64,000 nt of DNA, from positions 2,480,001-2,544,000 of the forward strand of contig NZ_CP037745.1 in assembly GCF_004345025.1 (NCBI RefSeq), read 5' to 3'. Shown here one piece after another: positions 27,423 through 38,437 of the stretch. A program made the translations under genes and the position numbers. Positions within the stretch are counted from its first letter, which is position 1; each line of letters opens with the position of its first letter. Below the pieces are notes generated by a model that was given only the letters and a program-made list of their open reading frames with translations, was not told the origin of the DNA and made no database searches. This DNA comes from Rheinheimera sp. D18 (GTDB taxonomy: Bacteria; Pseudomonadota; Gammaproteobacteria; Enterobacterales; Alteromonadaceae).

Positions 27423-27507
27423 TACCGCCCCCTATTTCTAAAAATAAAGAGACTATTCTACGGAAAAGCAGCGAGGGTATCTAGCCTATTTGTTATCAGG
27501 GTGGGAG

Positions 27508-27855
27508 CTAATCGAGTAAATCGGCAATAGCATTGTCGAATAAATTTTTGATTAGTAACGAAACTTCATTAATAAGTTCAGCTTGTTGGTTAGTGGCGTT
27601 TTTTTCTAACACGCTAGCGAGCACTTCCTGAAAGTCATACATGATGCCATCAACTTCACGAATAATCATACTGCGGTGATTTATTTCTAGCTCGGTGTGC
27701 TGAGTACAAAGTGCGATGATTTGCTCAGCAATAGACTCTTCAAGCAGTTCGCCAATGGTTTTCTTGCCCTCGCCATTACCCGTTGCTTCAAACAAGGATA
27801 AATGCTCAGTCAAAAACTGGATCAAGTGTTCGTATCCTGGTTTGTCTGTGACCAT
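27508..27855 (-). CDS. DUF3802-like conserved protein
   Basis: 115 acidic, helical residues without signal peptide or membrane segment. The start MVTDKPGYEHLIQFLTEHL and the blocks EQIIALC and IREVDGIMYDFQEVL resemble the DUF3802 family as I remember it; function unknown. No strong ribosome site is visible (AAG 6 to 8 bases upstream). It stands alone between the ast terminator and the OsmC gene. Confidence 0.7.
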   Translation of the reverse strand: MVTDKPGYEHLIQFLTEHLSLFEATGNGEGKKTIGELLEESIAEQIIALCTQHTELEINHRSMIIREVDGIMYDFQEVLASVLEKNATNQQAELINEVSLLIKNLFDNAIADLLD

Positions 27856-27933
27856 AACTTGCTTACACCCGATCTGCGGTAAGAAACACCAATAAGTTAT
27901 CGTTATTTAAGCAAAATAACACAAATAAAACAA

Positions 27934-27953
27934 ATCGGGGCGTAGGCCCCGAT
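27934..27953 (-). terminator. Terminator after astD
   Basis: An 8-bp perfect stem (ATCGGGGC with GCCCCGAT), loop GTAG, is followed on the minus strand by TTGTTTTATTT. It lies 21 bases beyond the astD stop. Confidence 0.7.
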
Positions 27954-27973
27954 AAGATTTATTTTTTATTCGC

Positions 27974-29443
27974 TTAGAACGTTAAACCTGGTGACAGCTG
28001 TTCAGGCATCACCACTTGCTCTAGTTCAACCGATGCCACTGGATACGCGCAATAGTCAGCAGCATAATAAGCGCTGGCTCTGTGGTTACCACTTGCGCCG
28101 ATACCACCAAAAGGTGCGGCAGAACTAGCGCCAGTTATTGGCCGGTTCCAGTTAACTATACCAGCGCGGATACGACGGAAGAAATGCTGATATAACTCAG
28201 CGCTGTCGCTTAACAGGCCTGCCGATAAACCAAATCGAGTACGGTTGGCACTATCAATTGCTTGGTCAAAATCAGTAAAACGGAATACTTTTAACAGCGG
28301 GCCGAAATGCTCATCGTCTGGAAAATCAGTTACGTTAGAGCATTCAATAATACCCGGTGTAACCAATGCTGTGCTTTCATCTAAATGACGCATTTCTAAA
28401 AGTACCTTGCCACCTAGCTCAACCAGCTGTTGTTGCACCGCCAGCATGCCCTTGGCTGCAGCAACCGAAATCATTGAGCCCATAAAAGGCTGTGCTGCTG
28501 CATCATAAATACCCACGGTAATGTTTCGGCTTACCTCTAACAGGCGCGCTAAAATCGCGTCACCTTGGGCGCCAACCGGTAAATATAATTTACGGGCACA
28601 AGTACAGCGTTGACCAGAAGAGATAAACGCTGATTGCACAATATCGTGCACTGCGGCATCAATGTTACTAACGTCTTGCACAATCAGCGGATTGTTACCG
28701 CCCATTTCTAAGGCTAAAATTTTATCTGGACGGCCAGCAAATTGCTGGTGTAAATAATGGCCAGTGCGCGAGCTACCGGTAAAGAAAATACCATCAACGC
28801 CATCATGGCCTGCAATGGCTTTGCCGGTGTCTACTTCACCTTGTAATAAATTTAATACGCCTGCTGGAATGCCGGCCTGCTGCCATAGCTTCATGGTGTC
28901 TTCCGCTACCTTTGGCGTTAATTCTGATGGCTTAAACAACACCGCATTTCCTGCCAATAACGCTGGAACAATGTGCCCATTGGGTAAATGACCTGGGAAA
29001 TTATAAGGGCCAAATACAGCAACTACGCCATGAGGTTTGTGACGAATAAAGGCTTTACCCTGTGGCATGGGATTTTCTTTGCTACCGGTACGTTCTTGGT
29101 AAGCGCGTACTGAAATATCAATTTTACCAATCATTGCGCCAATTTCGGTACGCGCTTCCCACAGGGCTTTACCTGTTTCTTGCGCTACTGATAACGCCAT
29201 AGCTTCTTTATTTTCTGTTAGCAATTCAGCAAATTTTTTGACTATGGCAACACGCTGTTCAAAACTTAAACCGGCCCAGTGATATTGCGCTTGGCGAGCA
29301 CTTTGTACCGCCATATCGACCTGATTGGCAGTGGCCGCATGACCCTGCCAAATTTGCACGTTTTTTGCCGGATCTAGTGAGTTAAATACACTGCCTTCAC
29401 CTTGCAACCATTGGCCGTTAATAAATTGTTCCGCGTGTTTCAT
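27974..29443 (-). CDS. astD: N-succinylglutamate 5-semialdehyde dehydrogenase
   Basis: NAD-dependent fourth step of the arginine succinyltransferase (AST) catabolic pathway. Aldehyde dehydrogenase signatures: [28 protein letters not shown], the catalytic glutamate in [11 protein letters not shown] and cysteine in [13 protein letters not shown]. Length 489 is typical. Third in the group argD/astC, astA, astD; astB and astE are not in the window. Confidence 0.96.
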   Translation of the reverse strand: MKHAEQFINGQWLQGEGSVFNSLDPAKNVQIWQGHAATANQVDMAVQSARQAQYHWAGLSFEQRVAIVKKFAELLTENKEAMALSVAQETGKALWEARTEIGAMIGKIDISVRAYQERTGSKENPMPQGKAFIRHKPHGVVAVFGPYNFPGHLPNGHIVPALLAGNAVLFKPSELTPKVAEDTMKLWQQAGIPAGVLNLLQGEVDTGKAIAGHDGVDGIFFTGSSRTGHYLHQQFAGRPDKILALEMGGNNPLIVQDVSNIDAAVHDIVQSAFISSGQRCTCARKLYLPVGAQGDAILARLLEVSRNITVGIYDAAAQPFMGSMISVAAAKGMLAVQQQLVELGGKVLLEMRHLDESTALVTPGIIECSNVTDFPDDEHFGPLLKVFRFTDFDQAIDSANRTRFGLSAGLLSDSAELYQHFFRRIRAGIVNWNRPITGASSAAPFGGIGASGNHRASAYYAADYCAYPVASVELEQVVMPEQLSPGLTF

Positions 29444-29473
29444 TAAATACCTCTGTTAAATTCAGCTTGCCGT

Positions 29474-30490
29474 TTAAATACGGGTTACTCTTACCCAGTC
29501 ACCTGCAGCCACTTGCAATGCCTCAGCTACCGCAGCGGGTATAACAACCTGTTCGCTATATTCATTTATATCTAACGCTAACCAGGTAGCACGATAATCT
29601 GCCAACTTAGTGTTACTAATTAAAAAGGGTTGGCCTTGCGTAACTGTGCCTATTTGCACTTGTAAACGCTGGCTATTACGCACTGAGCGAATATGCTCTA
29701 CCCGAGCTTCAACCGTAGGGCCAGCATCAAAAATATCGACATAGCCCCGATTAGAAAAACCTTCCGAGCGTAACAGCGCAAGCGCAGGTTTAGTTTGTTC
29801 GTGCACTTCACCAATTACCGCCTGAGCTTTCTTGCTGAGCAAGCTAACATAAATAGGATATTTCGGCATCAGTTCAGCGATAAACACCTTCTGGCCAATG
29901 CCGGTTAGATAATCTGCTGTAGGGAAATCAACACTAAAAAAATGTTCTTGCAACCACTGCCAAAACGGTGAGCTACCATCACTTTCAGATACACCGCGCA
30001 TTTCGGCAATAACCCGATCAGCAAAACGTGATGAAAACTCAGCTAAAAATAAAAATCGCATCTTTGATAATAACCGACCGTTATTTTTCTCACGGCGGTT
30101 TTCTCGTAAAAACAATGTACACAACTCACTGACACCAGTGTAGTCATTGCACAAGGTTAATATGTCTACGGTTTTATATACACCCAGCGAGCGCGAACTA
30201 TGTACCACCTTACCTAAATGGTAATGGTAAAACGCATCTTCAAGCCCTACTGCGGCTTCTATTGCGCTGGTACCACAAATTTCACCAGTGGTGGTATCTT
30301 CTAATACAAAGAGATAGCCTTCATCACCTGGCTGGCTAACGACCTTGCTGAATGACTGTTCCGAGCGGGTGATCTTGCGCATCAATAGCTCGTCATTTAC
30401 CGGTAGTGAAGTAAAACCATGCCCCGATTCCACCGCAATACCATATAAGGCGGGGTAATCATCTGCACGGATTGGGCGAATCACCATCAT
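29474..30490 (-). CDS. astA: Arginine N-succinyltransferase
   Basis: First step of AST arginine catabolism, transferring succinyl from succinyl-CoA to arginine. The N-terminal GNAT-like half MVIRPIRADDYPALYGIA, the middle ENRREKNNGRLLSKMRFLF and the end region FSNRGYVDIFDAGPTVEA are family-typical. Length 338. The first of two adjacent ATG codons has GGAG about 9 bases upstream. It lies between argD/astC and astD. Confidence 0.96.
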   Translation of the reverse strand: MMVIRPIRADDYPALYGIAVESGHGFTSLPVNDELLMRKITRSEQSFSKVVSQPGDEGYLFVLEDTTTGEICGTSAIEAAVGLEDAFYHYHLGKVVHSSRSLGVYKTVDILTLCNDYTGVSELCTLFLRENRREKNNGRLLSKMRFLFLAEFSSRFADRVIAEMRGVSESDGSSPFWQWLQEHFFSVDFPTADYLTGIGQKVFIAELMPKYPIYVSLLSKKAQAVIGEVHEQTKPALALLRSEGFSNRGYVDIFDAGPTVEARVEHIRSVRNSQRLQVQIGTVTQGQPFLISNTKLADYRATWLALDINEYSEQVVIPAAVAEALQVAAGDWVRVTRI

Positions 30491-30594
30491 CGTCGCTTAC
30501 TCCAATTTTGCTTTATTGTTTGGGGCAAAATTACCCCATGGCTTCATGTTATACAGTGTTTATTGCTGCTTAAATTTATGACGAAAATTAAAGG

Positions 30595-31830
<1,236 letters not shown>

Positions 31831-31878
31831 CTAGTTATTGCTTTATTATCAGGCATTATTACAGATCCAACTAAGGCT

Positions 31879-31897
31879 GTCTTGCCTGCGGCAAGAC
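31879..31897. repeat. Hairpin in the argD leader
   Basis: GTCTTGCC and GGCAAGAC form an 8-bp perfect inverted repeat with a TGC loop, 67 bases upstream of the argD start. No T-run follows on either strand, so it is not a standard terminator. Role unknown; the rest of 31813-32083 holds no gene that I can support. Confidence 0.45.
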
Positions 31898-31921
31898 CGT
31901 AAATATAGAAATGACAGGGGT

Positions 31922-31960
31922 TACGGATAGATTTGCATACTTACTGAATAAGTAAGCAGG
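31922..31960 (-). promoter_or_regulatory. Weak pair of ARG-like boxes upstream of argD
   Basis: Two 18-base windows (31922-31939 and 31943-31960), separated by the 3 bases seen in ArgR operators, each match about 8 of 12 fixed positions of TNTGAATWWWWATTCANW. The second also holds the inverted repeat CTTACT-GAATA-AGTAAG. The matches are weak; the exact spacing and the gene downstream are the main support. Confidence 0.3.
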
Positions 31961-32083
31961 TATAGATAGGCTATTTAGAGCGAGCTGCATTTACTTGCCT
32001 AAGGCTACTACAGGTATTTGCATGAATACCGGCTTAAAACCTGATGTTTTATAAAAAGTGCATGATTATGGCGTGATATTTTT

Positions 32084-33214
32084 TTAAATATCGATGCCAA
32101 AACGCCTTAAATTGGTTTGCTTTAGTAAACTAAAGCTCTCATTAGTTAATTGAACACTGTTAAACCACTGTTTGCTTTCATCATCGCTGATCTTATTTTG
32201 CTGCTTTAACGCCTGCCATTGCACAAAAGTTTGTGCTTGTTGCAGCAAACGAGTTAACGGGCTACTACCGTTATAACCAACCCCTTCAGCAAGCTGATCA
32301 AGCGTTTGACACAATGGTAAGGTTTGCAGCTGCCAACGTGACGTAATATCAGCACTAAGCACGACCGCGAACTCTTGCATACTTTCGCATAAAAAGCTGG
32401 CATCAGGCTCTAACACATCCAATGCATCTGTCAATTGCACATCGCGACTGGTGCGGGCTTGTAACAATTGGTTTTGTCTTACTTGTTGGTAAGTCCGTAG
32501 ATAGTTTCTTGTCACCACAGCGTGGCCTAAGGTATGAAATAAGCCAACACAAAATGCATTATAAGGATGCTCTGCGCTATTTTCAGCTAGGCGTTTAGCT
32601 GCAATAGCTACGGCTAGAGAGTAATCCCACAGTTTATTTTTTAACAACGTAAAAGGGTCGGTTGAATGTGGCATCATGCGCCGCATGGCGTATACCGGCA
32701 CAATCAACTGTAAACTTTCTACACCCAAAAAGCGCACTGCGATTTTAATATCTTTTACGATGGCACCTGACGATGTGCGACCACGATACTGTGATTGATT
32801 AACTAACTTTAGCAAGTCTTCGCATAGCCAAGTTACGCAAGAAATCAGCGGGTCTAGCTTATTAACGGTAATAGCTCGTGTGCTTAAGGCATCAAGTAGT
32901 TGATAAAACTCGGCGGTTGGGTCGAACAAGGACGCTGTTACATGATCAATATTATGTAGTTTTCGTACTAATTCATCGGCAACTTCTTCGTGTAAATTTG
33001 CCTGAGCAAACTCGGTAAACTGCGCCTTTGCTTTTACACCCGCCATACGCAACTGCTCAGCTTTAGCTTCAATGGCAAGCAAAGTTCGCTCGCCAGCGGC
33101 TTGTCCGGCGCGAACTTGATACCCCAACCTTTGGCTATCGGGGTTAACACCCACTAGCTGATCGAAAAACCGTTGGTTTAGGTTGTCGGTTACGTTCGGC
33201 CCAGAGTTTATCAC
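32084..33214 (-). CDS. HDOD domain protein
   Basis: 376 residues. A helical N-terminal part (about 1-125) precedes an HDOD domain (about 130-300) seen in VKDIKIAVRFLGVESLQL, KLWDYSLAVAIAAKRLA and FCVGLFHTLGHAVV. HDOD proteins are non-enzymatic relatives of HD phosphohydrolases found in signalling; the HD metal dyad is not evident. The start is GTG with AAGGA about 12 bases upstream, so the exact start is unsure. Neighbours argD and pabA give no functional clue. Confidence 0.8.
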   Translation of the reverse strand: MINSGPNVTDNLNQRFFDQLVGVNPDSQRLGYQVRAGQAAGERTLLAIEAKAEQLRMAGVKAKAQFTEFAQANLHEEVADELVRKLHNIDHVTASLFDPTAEFYQLLDALSTRAITVNKLDPLISCVTWLCEDLLKLVNQSQYRGRTSSGAIVKDIKIAVRFLGVESLQLIVPVYAMRRMMPHSTDPFTLLKNKLWDYSLAVAIAAKRLAENSAEHPYNAFCVGLFHTLGHAVVTRNYLRTYQQVRQNQLLQARTSRDVQLTDALDVLEPDASFLCESMQEFAVVLSADITSRWQLQTLPLCQTLDQLAEGVGYNGSSPLTRLLQQAQTFVQWQALKQQNKISDDESKQWFNSVQLTNESFSLLKQTNLRRFGIDI

Positions 33215-33252
33215 GTTTAGTCGTTATCCTTGTGCGGCATATAAATTACTAC

Positions 33253-33837
33253 TTATACCCTAGACTGTAAAAAATTCGCCAATAAGTCTTTACCTTGCTG
33301 GCTTAAAATAGCTTCAGGATGAAATTGTACACCGTGAATACCTAAACTAGAGTGAGCTAAACCCATCACCTCGTTTAGGCTATTATCGGCATTGGTTGTC
33401 CATGCAGTAAGTTCTAATTCAGTTGGTATCGAGTCTAGTTGCACCACCAGCGAATGATAGCGCGTAACATCTAACGGGTTAGATAAGCCGTTAAATACCG
33501 ATTTGTTATTGTGTGTTACTAAGCTATTTTTACCGTGCATCACCTGGCGCGCCCGCACTACTTTTGCGCCAAATACTTGAGCAATAGCTTGATGACCAAG
33601 GCATACACCCAATATCGGTAATTTGCCCGCGAACGCTTCAATAGCCTGTAAAGAAATGCCCGCTTCGTCAGGCGTTTTTGGCCCTGGTGAAATAACTAAA
33701 AACTCTGGTGCAAGCTGCGCAATTTGCGTCAAGCTAATATCGTCATTACGTCGCACCATGACCTGCTGCCCTAACGCAGCAAAATACTGCATTAGGTTAT
33801 AGGTAAAAGAGTCGTAGTTATCTATCAACAGCAACAT
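33253..33837 (-). CDS. pabA: Glutamine amidotransferase for aminodeoxychorismate or anthranilate synthase
   Basis: Releases ammonia from glutamine for folate (PabA) or tryptophan (TrpG) synthesis. Class I amidotransferase: [26 protein letters not shown], the nucleophile Cys in [12 protein letters not shown] and the His-Glu pair in [10 protein letters not shown]. Length 194. No trpE or pabB adjoins; the position next to argD matches E. coli pabA, so I use that name. It may serve both enzymes. Confidence 0.9.
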   Translation of the reverse strand: MLLLIDNYDSFTYNLMQYFAALGQQVMVRRNDDISLTQIAQLAPEFLVISPGPKTPDEAGISLQAIEAFAGKLPILGVCLGHQAIAQVFGAKVVRARQVMHGKNSLVTHNNKSVFNGLSNPLDVTRYHSLVVQLDSIPTELELTAWTTNADNSLNEVMGLAHSSLGIHGVQFHPEAILSQQGKDLLANFLQSRV

Positions 33838-33857
33838 AGCAAGTTTAGCCTGATAAT

Positions 33858-34862
33858 TTAAGGGGCAACAAAACCTACCGCGTCATTTACACGTGCCAGC
33901 GTAACTGCTGCTCGCTCTCGGGCTTTTTCTGCACCTGCACGCATTACGGCATTTAACGTAACTTGATCAGCACGTAATTCAGCAAAGGTTTTTTGTACCG
34001 GCTCAAGCAAGCTAATTACTGCATCAGCCACATCACCTTTTAAATGACCGTACATTTTACCTTCATATTCGCGCTCAAGTGCAGTAATGGCTTTGCCAGT
34101 TACACCACTTAAAATGCTCAATAAATTTGCTACACCGGGCTTAGCATCAATATCAAAATAAACCCGTGGCGGATCTTCAGAGTCGGTGATCGCTTTTTTG
34201 AATTTTTTGCTTATCATTTTAGGATCTTCAAGCAAGCCAACGAAATTCCATGGATTTTCATCTGACTTTGACATCTTTTTGGTTGGTTCTTGTAAACTCA
34301 TCACCCGTGCGGCAACCGGCGGCATAAAGGGTTCTGGCACGGTAAAAATATCGCCATGCAAGGCATTAAACCGCAAAGCGACATCACGCGCTAATTCAAG
34401 GTGCTGTTTTTGATCATGGCCAACCGGAATTTGATTGGCTTGATACAATAAAATATCAGCCGCCATTAATACCGGATAAGTAAACAAACCGGCGTTCACA
34501 TTCTGGGTATGCCGTTCTGATTTATCTTTAAACTGCGTCATGCGGCTTAATTCACCAAACTGGGTATAGCAGTTTAATACCCAGGCTAATTGGCTGTGTT
34601 CAGGCACGTGCGATTGCATAAATACTGACGAGCGCTTTGGATCGATACCACAGGCTAAATACAACGCTAGGCTATCTAACGATGCCGCGCGCAAGGCTGC
34701 CGGCTCTTGTCGTACCGTTATTGCGTGTAAATCAACGATGCAGTACAAACAATTATAATCATCCTGCATTTTGTCCCACTGGCGAAGCGCACCAAGATAA
34801 TTACCAATGGTAAGTTGCCCAGAAGGCTGTGCACCGCTAAGCACAATTGGCTTACTGCTCAT
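33858..34862 (-). CDS. trpS: Tryptophanyl-tRNA synthetase
   Basis: Class I synthetase charging tRNA-Trp. The HIGH-type motif is [18 protein letters not shown] and the KMSKS loop is [11 protein letters not shown]; the tryptophan pocket region [13 protein letters not shown] is present. Length 334 equals E. coli TrpS. GGA lies 7 bases before the ATG. In E. coli gph stands between rpe and trpS; here only about 100 bases separate them. Confidence 0.97.
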   Translation of the reverse strand: MSSKPIVLSGAQPSGQLTIGNYLGALRQWDKMQDDYNCLYCIVDLHAITVRQEPAALRAASLDSLALYLACGIDPKRSSVFMQSHVPEHSQLAWVLNCYTQFGELSRMTQFKDKSERHTQNVNAGLFTYPVLMAADILLYQANQIPVGHDQKQHLELARDVALRFNALHGDIFTVPEPFMPPVAARVMSLQEPTKKMSKSDENPWNFVGLLEDPKMISKKFKKAITDSEDPPRVYFDIDAKPGVANLLSILSGVTGKAITALEREYEGKMYGHLKGDVADAVISLLEPVQKTFAELRADQVTLNAVMRAGAEKARERAAVTLARVNDAVGFVAP

Positions 34863-34965
34863 AGTTCAATCCATTTAAATATCGTGCTGCTAACAGGTTT
34901 TCAGCACTTACAAAATTAATGTGCTGCATTATAACTAAAGCAGTTATTTGCAACAGCAAAAAAGC

Positions 34966-35643
34966 CTAGTTAGTTGCTACTTTTGCCAGTCGTTGCCGCA
35001 TCTGAGTTATCACCTGCGCATAATCTGGGGCATTAAAAATTGCCGAACCAGCGACAAACATATCGGCTCCGGCGGCGGCAATATCTGCAATATTATCGAC
35101 ATTAACTCCACCGTCTATTTCTAAACGAATTGCTAAGCTGCTTTGGTCGATAATACGCCGTGCTGCAGCAAGCTTATCTAACGTTGCCGGAATAAACTTT
35201 TGCCCGCCAAAACCCGGGTTTACTGACATTAGTAAAACAACATCAACTTTATCTAACACATAATCGAGATAACTTAATGGCGTAGCAGGGTTAAACACTA
35301 AGCCTGCTTGACAGCCGTGCTGTTTAATCAGTTGCAAGGTGCGATCAACATGCCGAGACGCTTCTGGATGAAACGTAATGATACTAGCACCTGCAGAGGC
35401 AAACTGTGGCACTAAGGCATCAACCGGTTCTACCATTAAATGTACGTCGATCGGTGCGGTGATACCATAATTTCTCAATGCTTGACACACCATTGGCCCC
35501 ATCGTCAAATTAGGTACATAGTGATTGTCCATTACATCAAAATGCACTACATCTGCGCCGGCATTAAGTACTGCGGCAACATCGTCACCTAGCCGAGCAA
35601 AATCTGCTGATAGTATTGAAGGGGCAATCAAATAAGGTTGCAT
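34966..35643 (-). CDS. rpe: Ribulose-phosphate 3-epimerase
   Basis: Pentose phosphate pathway enzyme interconverting ribulose-5-P and xylulose-5-P. TIM barrel with [51 protein letters not shown] and EIDGGVN, covering the metal and catalytic Asp positions. Length 225 equals E. coli. It sits between trpS and dam as in enterics, minus gph. Confidence 0.97.
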   Translation of the reverse strand: MQPYLIAPSILSADFARLGDDVAAVLNAGADVVHFDVMDNHYVPNLTMGPMVCQALRNYGITAPIDVHLMVEPVDALVPQFASAGASIITFHPEASRHVDRTLQLIKQHGCQAGLVFNPATPLSYLDYVLDKVDVVLLMSVNPGFGGQKFIPATLDKLAAARRIIDQSSLAIRLEIDGGVNVDNIADIAAAGADMFVAGSAIFNAPDYAQVITQMRQRLAKVATN

Positions 35644-35821
35644 AATATGATTCCAAAGATAAGTAGAATGCTGATGTTACTGAATTTGAGTAAAAAAAGC
35701 ACGACAAGTGGCAATAGAATAATATCGCAACACCAACGCCAGATGGCGAAGAAACAATCAGCTTGAATCAATAGTTCAATTGTTTTATTATCTAGCCAAT
35801 ATAAAGTTAAACGGATCTAAC

Positions 35822-36079
35822 ATGAAATTTACAAAGCCATTAAAAGCGGCACTAATTTCAACTGGCATTATTGCCGGTACTGTTGGTCTTATGTTACCTG
35901 CCGTGCATACCAACAATAAATGCCAAACTATTGCAGATGTAAGCACCGCACCTCAATGCGTTAATGCTAACCAGCAAAGTTGGTTTAGTTGGTTTCAGGG
36001 AAAAAGTCGCTCTACGCAGTTCCATTTTGTTGATTTACTAGAGCTGCTCACTAGATTATCTCCCGCTAAGGCAAATTAA
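35822..36079 (+). CDS. Small protein with N-terminal hydrophobic segment, unknown
   Basis: 85 residues. MKFTKPLKAALISTGIIAGT, then VGLMLPAVHTNNK, reads as a signal peptide or a single membrane anchor; two cysteines (KCQ, QCV) follow in the exported part. No family recognised. The ATG at 35822 has GGA 6 bases upstream. The stop overlaps the start of the DUF2970 gene by one base (TAATG), so the two are translated together. The pair is an insertion, on the opposite strand, into the rpe-dam interval. Confidence 0.72.
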   Translation: MKFTKPLKAALISTGIIAGTVGLMLPAVHTNNKCQTIADVSTAPQCVNANQQSWFSWFQGKSRSTQFHFVDLLELLTRLSPAKAN

Positions 36080-36273
36080 TGCCAGAGCAAAAAACCAAGT
36101 TTAGGCAAGTTATTAAAGCCGTATTTGGTGCCATGATTGGTGTGCAATCGGAACAACAACGTCAACAAGATTTCTCCGCTAGCGGGCCATTGCCCTACAT
36201 TGTGGTCGGTATTCTATTTACCCTACTTTTTGTCGCAATACTGCTAGCTTTGGTGTCATGGGCACTAGCATAG
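36079..36273 (+). CDS. DUF2970 family small membrane protein
   Basis: 64 residues: a polar N-terminal half (KFRQVIKAVFGAMIGVQSE, QQRQQDF) and one membrane helix (PYIVVGILFTLLFVAILLAL). This matches DUF2970: F-x-Q-V-x-K-A-V, A-x-x-G-V-Q-S, then a G-I-L-F-T helix. Function unknown. Coupled to the gene before it; its last 56 bases lie antisense to the end of dam. Confidence 0.85.
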   Translation: MPEQKTKFRQVIKAVFGAMIGVQSEQQRQQDFSASGPLPYIVVGILFTLLFVAILLALVSWALA

Positions 36274-37090
36274 CTTGATACACGGCAAATAATTCCGCCA
36301 CCTTACCCCTGCTCGCACCTTTTTGGCTAATCGAACGATTAACTTGCAAGCTATGTAACACCGCTTGCTGATAAATTTTCCGGGTCCAAGTGGTGTCATG
36401 GTTACTTATTACTACCGCTACGCCGCGCTGTTGCGCTTGCTCAGCTAAATTAGCTAGCTGCGCTTGGTCATCTAAGTCAAAGCCTTGGCGCGCATAGCTG
36501 GTAAAGCTAGCGGTCTTACTTAAGGGCACATAAGGCGGATCGCAATAAATTACATCACCGGTTTTAGCTTGCTGCATTATTTGCTCGTAGCCGGTGCAGC
36601 TAAACTCTGCTTTTTGTGCTTTTTCAGCAAAAAAATACAACTCTGCTTCAGGAAAGTACGGCTTTTTATAACTGCCAAATGGCACGTTAAATTTACCCGA
36701 TAGATTATAGCGACATAGGCCGTTGTATCCGTGCCGATTCAAATACAGAAATAATAGTGCTCGCTCATAACTATCACTGCTCTGGTTAAATTGCAGCCGG
36801 AATTGCAAGTAGGCATCACGCTGGTTAGTTTGCGGCGTAAATAAATTTCTGGCATCGGCAATAACGCTTTCATACTGCGTTTTTAGTAGTTGATATAACC
36901 CGATTAAATCAGCGTTAATATCATTTAGTTGGTAGCGTGAATAATCTGTATTTAAAAAAACTGAGCCGGCACCAACGAACGGCTCTATTAGCAAGTCACT
37001 AGCCGGTAAATGGCCAGATAGTGCAGGGATGAGATTATATTTTCCGCCAGCCCATTTTAAAAAAGCGCGACTTTTTTGCTTAGCAGCCAT
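36218..37090 (-). CDS. dam: DNA adenine methyltransferase (GATC)
   Basis: Methylates adenine in GATC, used in mismatch repair and replication control. SAM and catalytic motifs: KWAGGKYNLIPAL, EPFVGAGSVFLN and the DPPY motif VIYCDPPYVPL, with RHGYNGLCRYN and GKFNVPFGSYK for DNA recognition. Length 290, about a dozen residues longer than E. coli Dam at the C-terminus. That extension (TPKLAVLRQKVG) lies antisense to the DUF2970 membrane helix. It lies 9 bases after damX. Confidence 0.97.
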   Translation of the reverse strand: MAAKQKSRAFLKWAGGKYNLIPALSGHLPASDLLIEPFVGAGSVFLNTDYSRYQLNDINADLIGLYQLLKTQYESVIADARNLFTPQTNQRDAYLQFRLQFNQSSDSYERALLFLYLNRHGYNGLCRYNLSGKFNVPFGSYKKPYFPEAELYFFAEKAQKAEFSCTGYEQIMQQAKTGDVIYCDPPYVPLSKTASFTSYARQGFDLDDQAQLANLAEQAQQRGVAVVISNHDTTWTRKIYQQAVLHSLQVNRSISQKGASRGKVAELFAVYQAMLVPMTPKLAVLRQKVG

Positions 37091-37099
37091 ATTTAATGC

Positions 37100-38437
37100 T
37101 TAATCCTGCGCACTATACTGTCGTGCTTTTATCTCGGTTTGTACCGATTGTAATACTTTAACGAACGGACCGGTGGCGCGCAGTGCCTCAGGTAGCTGCT
37201 TCAGTTGCACTTTAACCGATGCAGCATCTGCAAAGGGTGCCAATAATATCACCAACTGCATTTTACCCTGCCAGTTACGTTGATAACTTAATGTGGTTAA
37301 TTGCGGATAGGTTTTCTTAAAGCGTTGCAGGGCTGCGGCACTAGATAGCACGGCTAACTGCACCGCTAGCTGATTTTTTGGCATTTTCAGCAGCAGAGCT
37401 TCATCATAAGCATATACTGGCTCTGCACTAGTATTCTCAACTACAGGCGTATCAACAGCTTGTACCGGCGCAACTTCTGGCTTTACGCTAGCGCCAGCGT
37501 CCAGTTTAGCGTCAGCAACCGGTTTTGCTTCAGCAATGCTTGATGTATTGCTTTTTGTTGCTTCAGCTAGTTCAGTTTGGACTGGCTCGCTAACATCTAA
37601 GCCTAGTGGTTGCTGCTCATTTTTACTAAGTTCGGCTTCGGTGTTCACAGCTGGTGGCGTTTCAGTCACTACAGGCACAGGTTTAGCTTCAAAATCGCGC
37701 GCCACAGGATAACGGATCTCTTGTACGGGCTTTTCGGCCTTTGGCCAGAATATATATAACAAAATAACCAGTAGCACGGCTGCAATAGCAATATAAAGCG
37801 GCGTTTTATTAACTAATGCGGTTGTGTTATCTGCTACTACGCGCTCGTTATAGCTTTGGCGAACCGGCAACAATAGTAAGTGCATATTGCCGTTTGCGTT
37901 GGCTAACCGCTCTGCCAGCTCGATACTATTTAACTCTTCATGCGATAACAGTTGCTGTGCATCTGCGCTAGAAATACGGTTTATTGTTAAGGTTAATGCC
38001 GCGTTGTCTTGGGTATCTGCAGAAAAACAAAACTGCAGGCATGGCAGCAAGCTAATTTGCTGCAGTAGCTCGGCGGAGTATCGTTCAGCGTCATCAATAA
38101 TAACCAGTAATGGCTGCTGCTGGTACGCGGCTAATACTTGTTCAACCAATGCTGAATTAGGATCAGCGGGTAAATTAAACCATTGCTGCATCAGCTGGGC
38201 ATGAACCTGGCTTTCTTCAACTGTCGAATTTAACAGCGCGATATTGTGCTGTTCAGAAAAGAGCTCAGCAATATTCATGGCTAAAGTTGACTTGCCACTG
38301 CCATCAGCTCCAACAATATAAATATGTTTATTGTCATTAAAGGCTAATTGCAGTAGTAACCGTTCCATCCATTCTTGCTGTGACGGTAACAAATACGTAA
38401 GTTCAGGTAAACGTCGCTGTAAATTAGTAATGTCCAT
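37100..38437 (-). CDS. damX: DamX-like AAA and SPOR domain protein
   Basis: Cell-division-associated inner-membrane protein. N-terminal ATPase-like region with Walker A GADGSGKSTLA and LLVIIDDAERY (about 1-190), one membrane segment (LYIAIAAVLLVILLYIFWP, about 214-232), a Pro/Glu-rich periplasmic linker with repeated A-E-x-K-P-V-A-D-A-type sequence, and a C-terminal SPOR domain (LAVQLAVLSSAAALQRF to the end) that binds denuded peptidoglycan. E. coli DamX keeps only a remnant of the ATPase part. The start overlaps the aroB stop by 14 bases. Confidence 0.88.
   Translation of the reverse strand: MDITNLQRRLPELTYLLPSQQEWMERLLLQLAFNDNKHIYIVGADGSGKSTLAMNIAELFSEQHNIALLNSTVEESQVHAQLMQQWFNLPADPNSALVEQVLAAYQQQPLLVIIDDAERYSAELLQQISLLPCLQFCFSADTQDNAALTLTINRISSADAQQLLSHEELNSIELAERLANANGNMHLLLLPVRQSYNERVVADNTTALVNKTPLYIAIAAVLLVILLYIFWPKAEKPVQEIRYPVARDFEAKPVPVVTETPPAVNTEAELSKNEQQPLGLDVSEPVQTELAEATKSNTSSIAEAKPVADAKLDAGASVKPEVAPVQAVDTPVVENTSAEPVYAYDEALLLKMPKNQLAVQLAVLSSAAALQRFKKTYPQLTTLSYQRNWQGKMQLVILLAPFADAASVKVQLKQLPEALRATGPFVKVLQSVQTEIKARQYSAQD

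Noticed and set aside
37440-37720. Repetitive Ala/Glu/Pro/Val codons
   Set aside because: Low-complexity periplasmic linker of DamX, normal for SPOR proteins.
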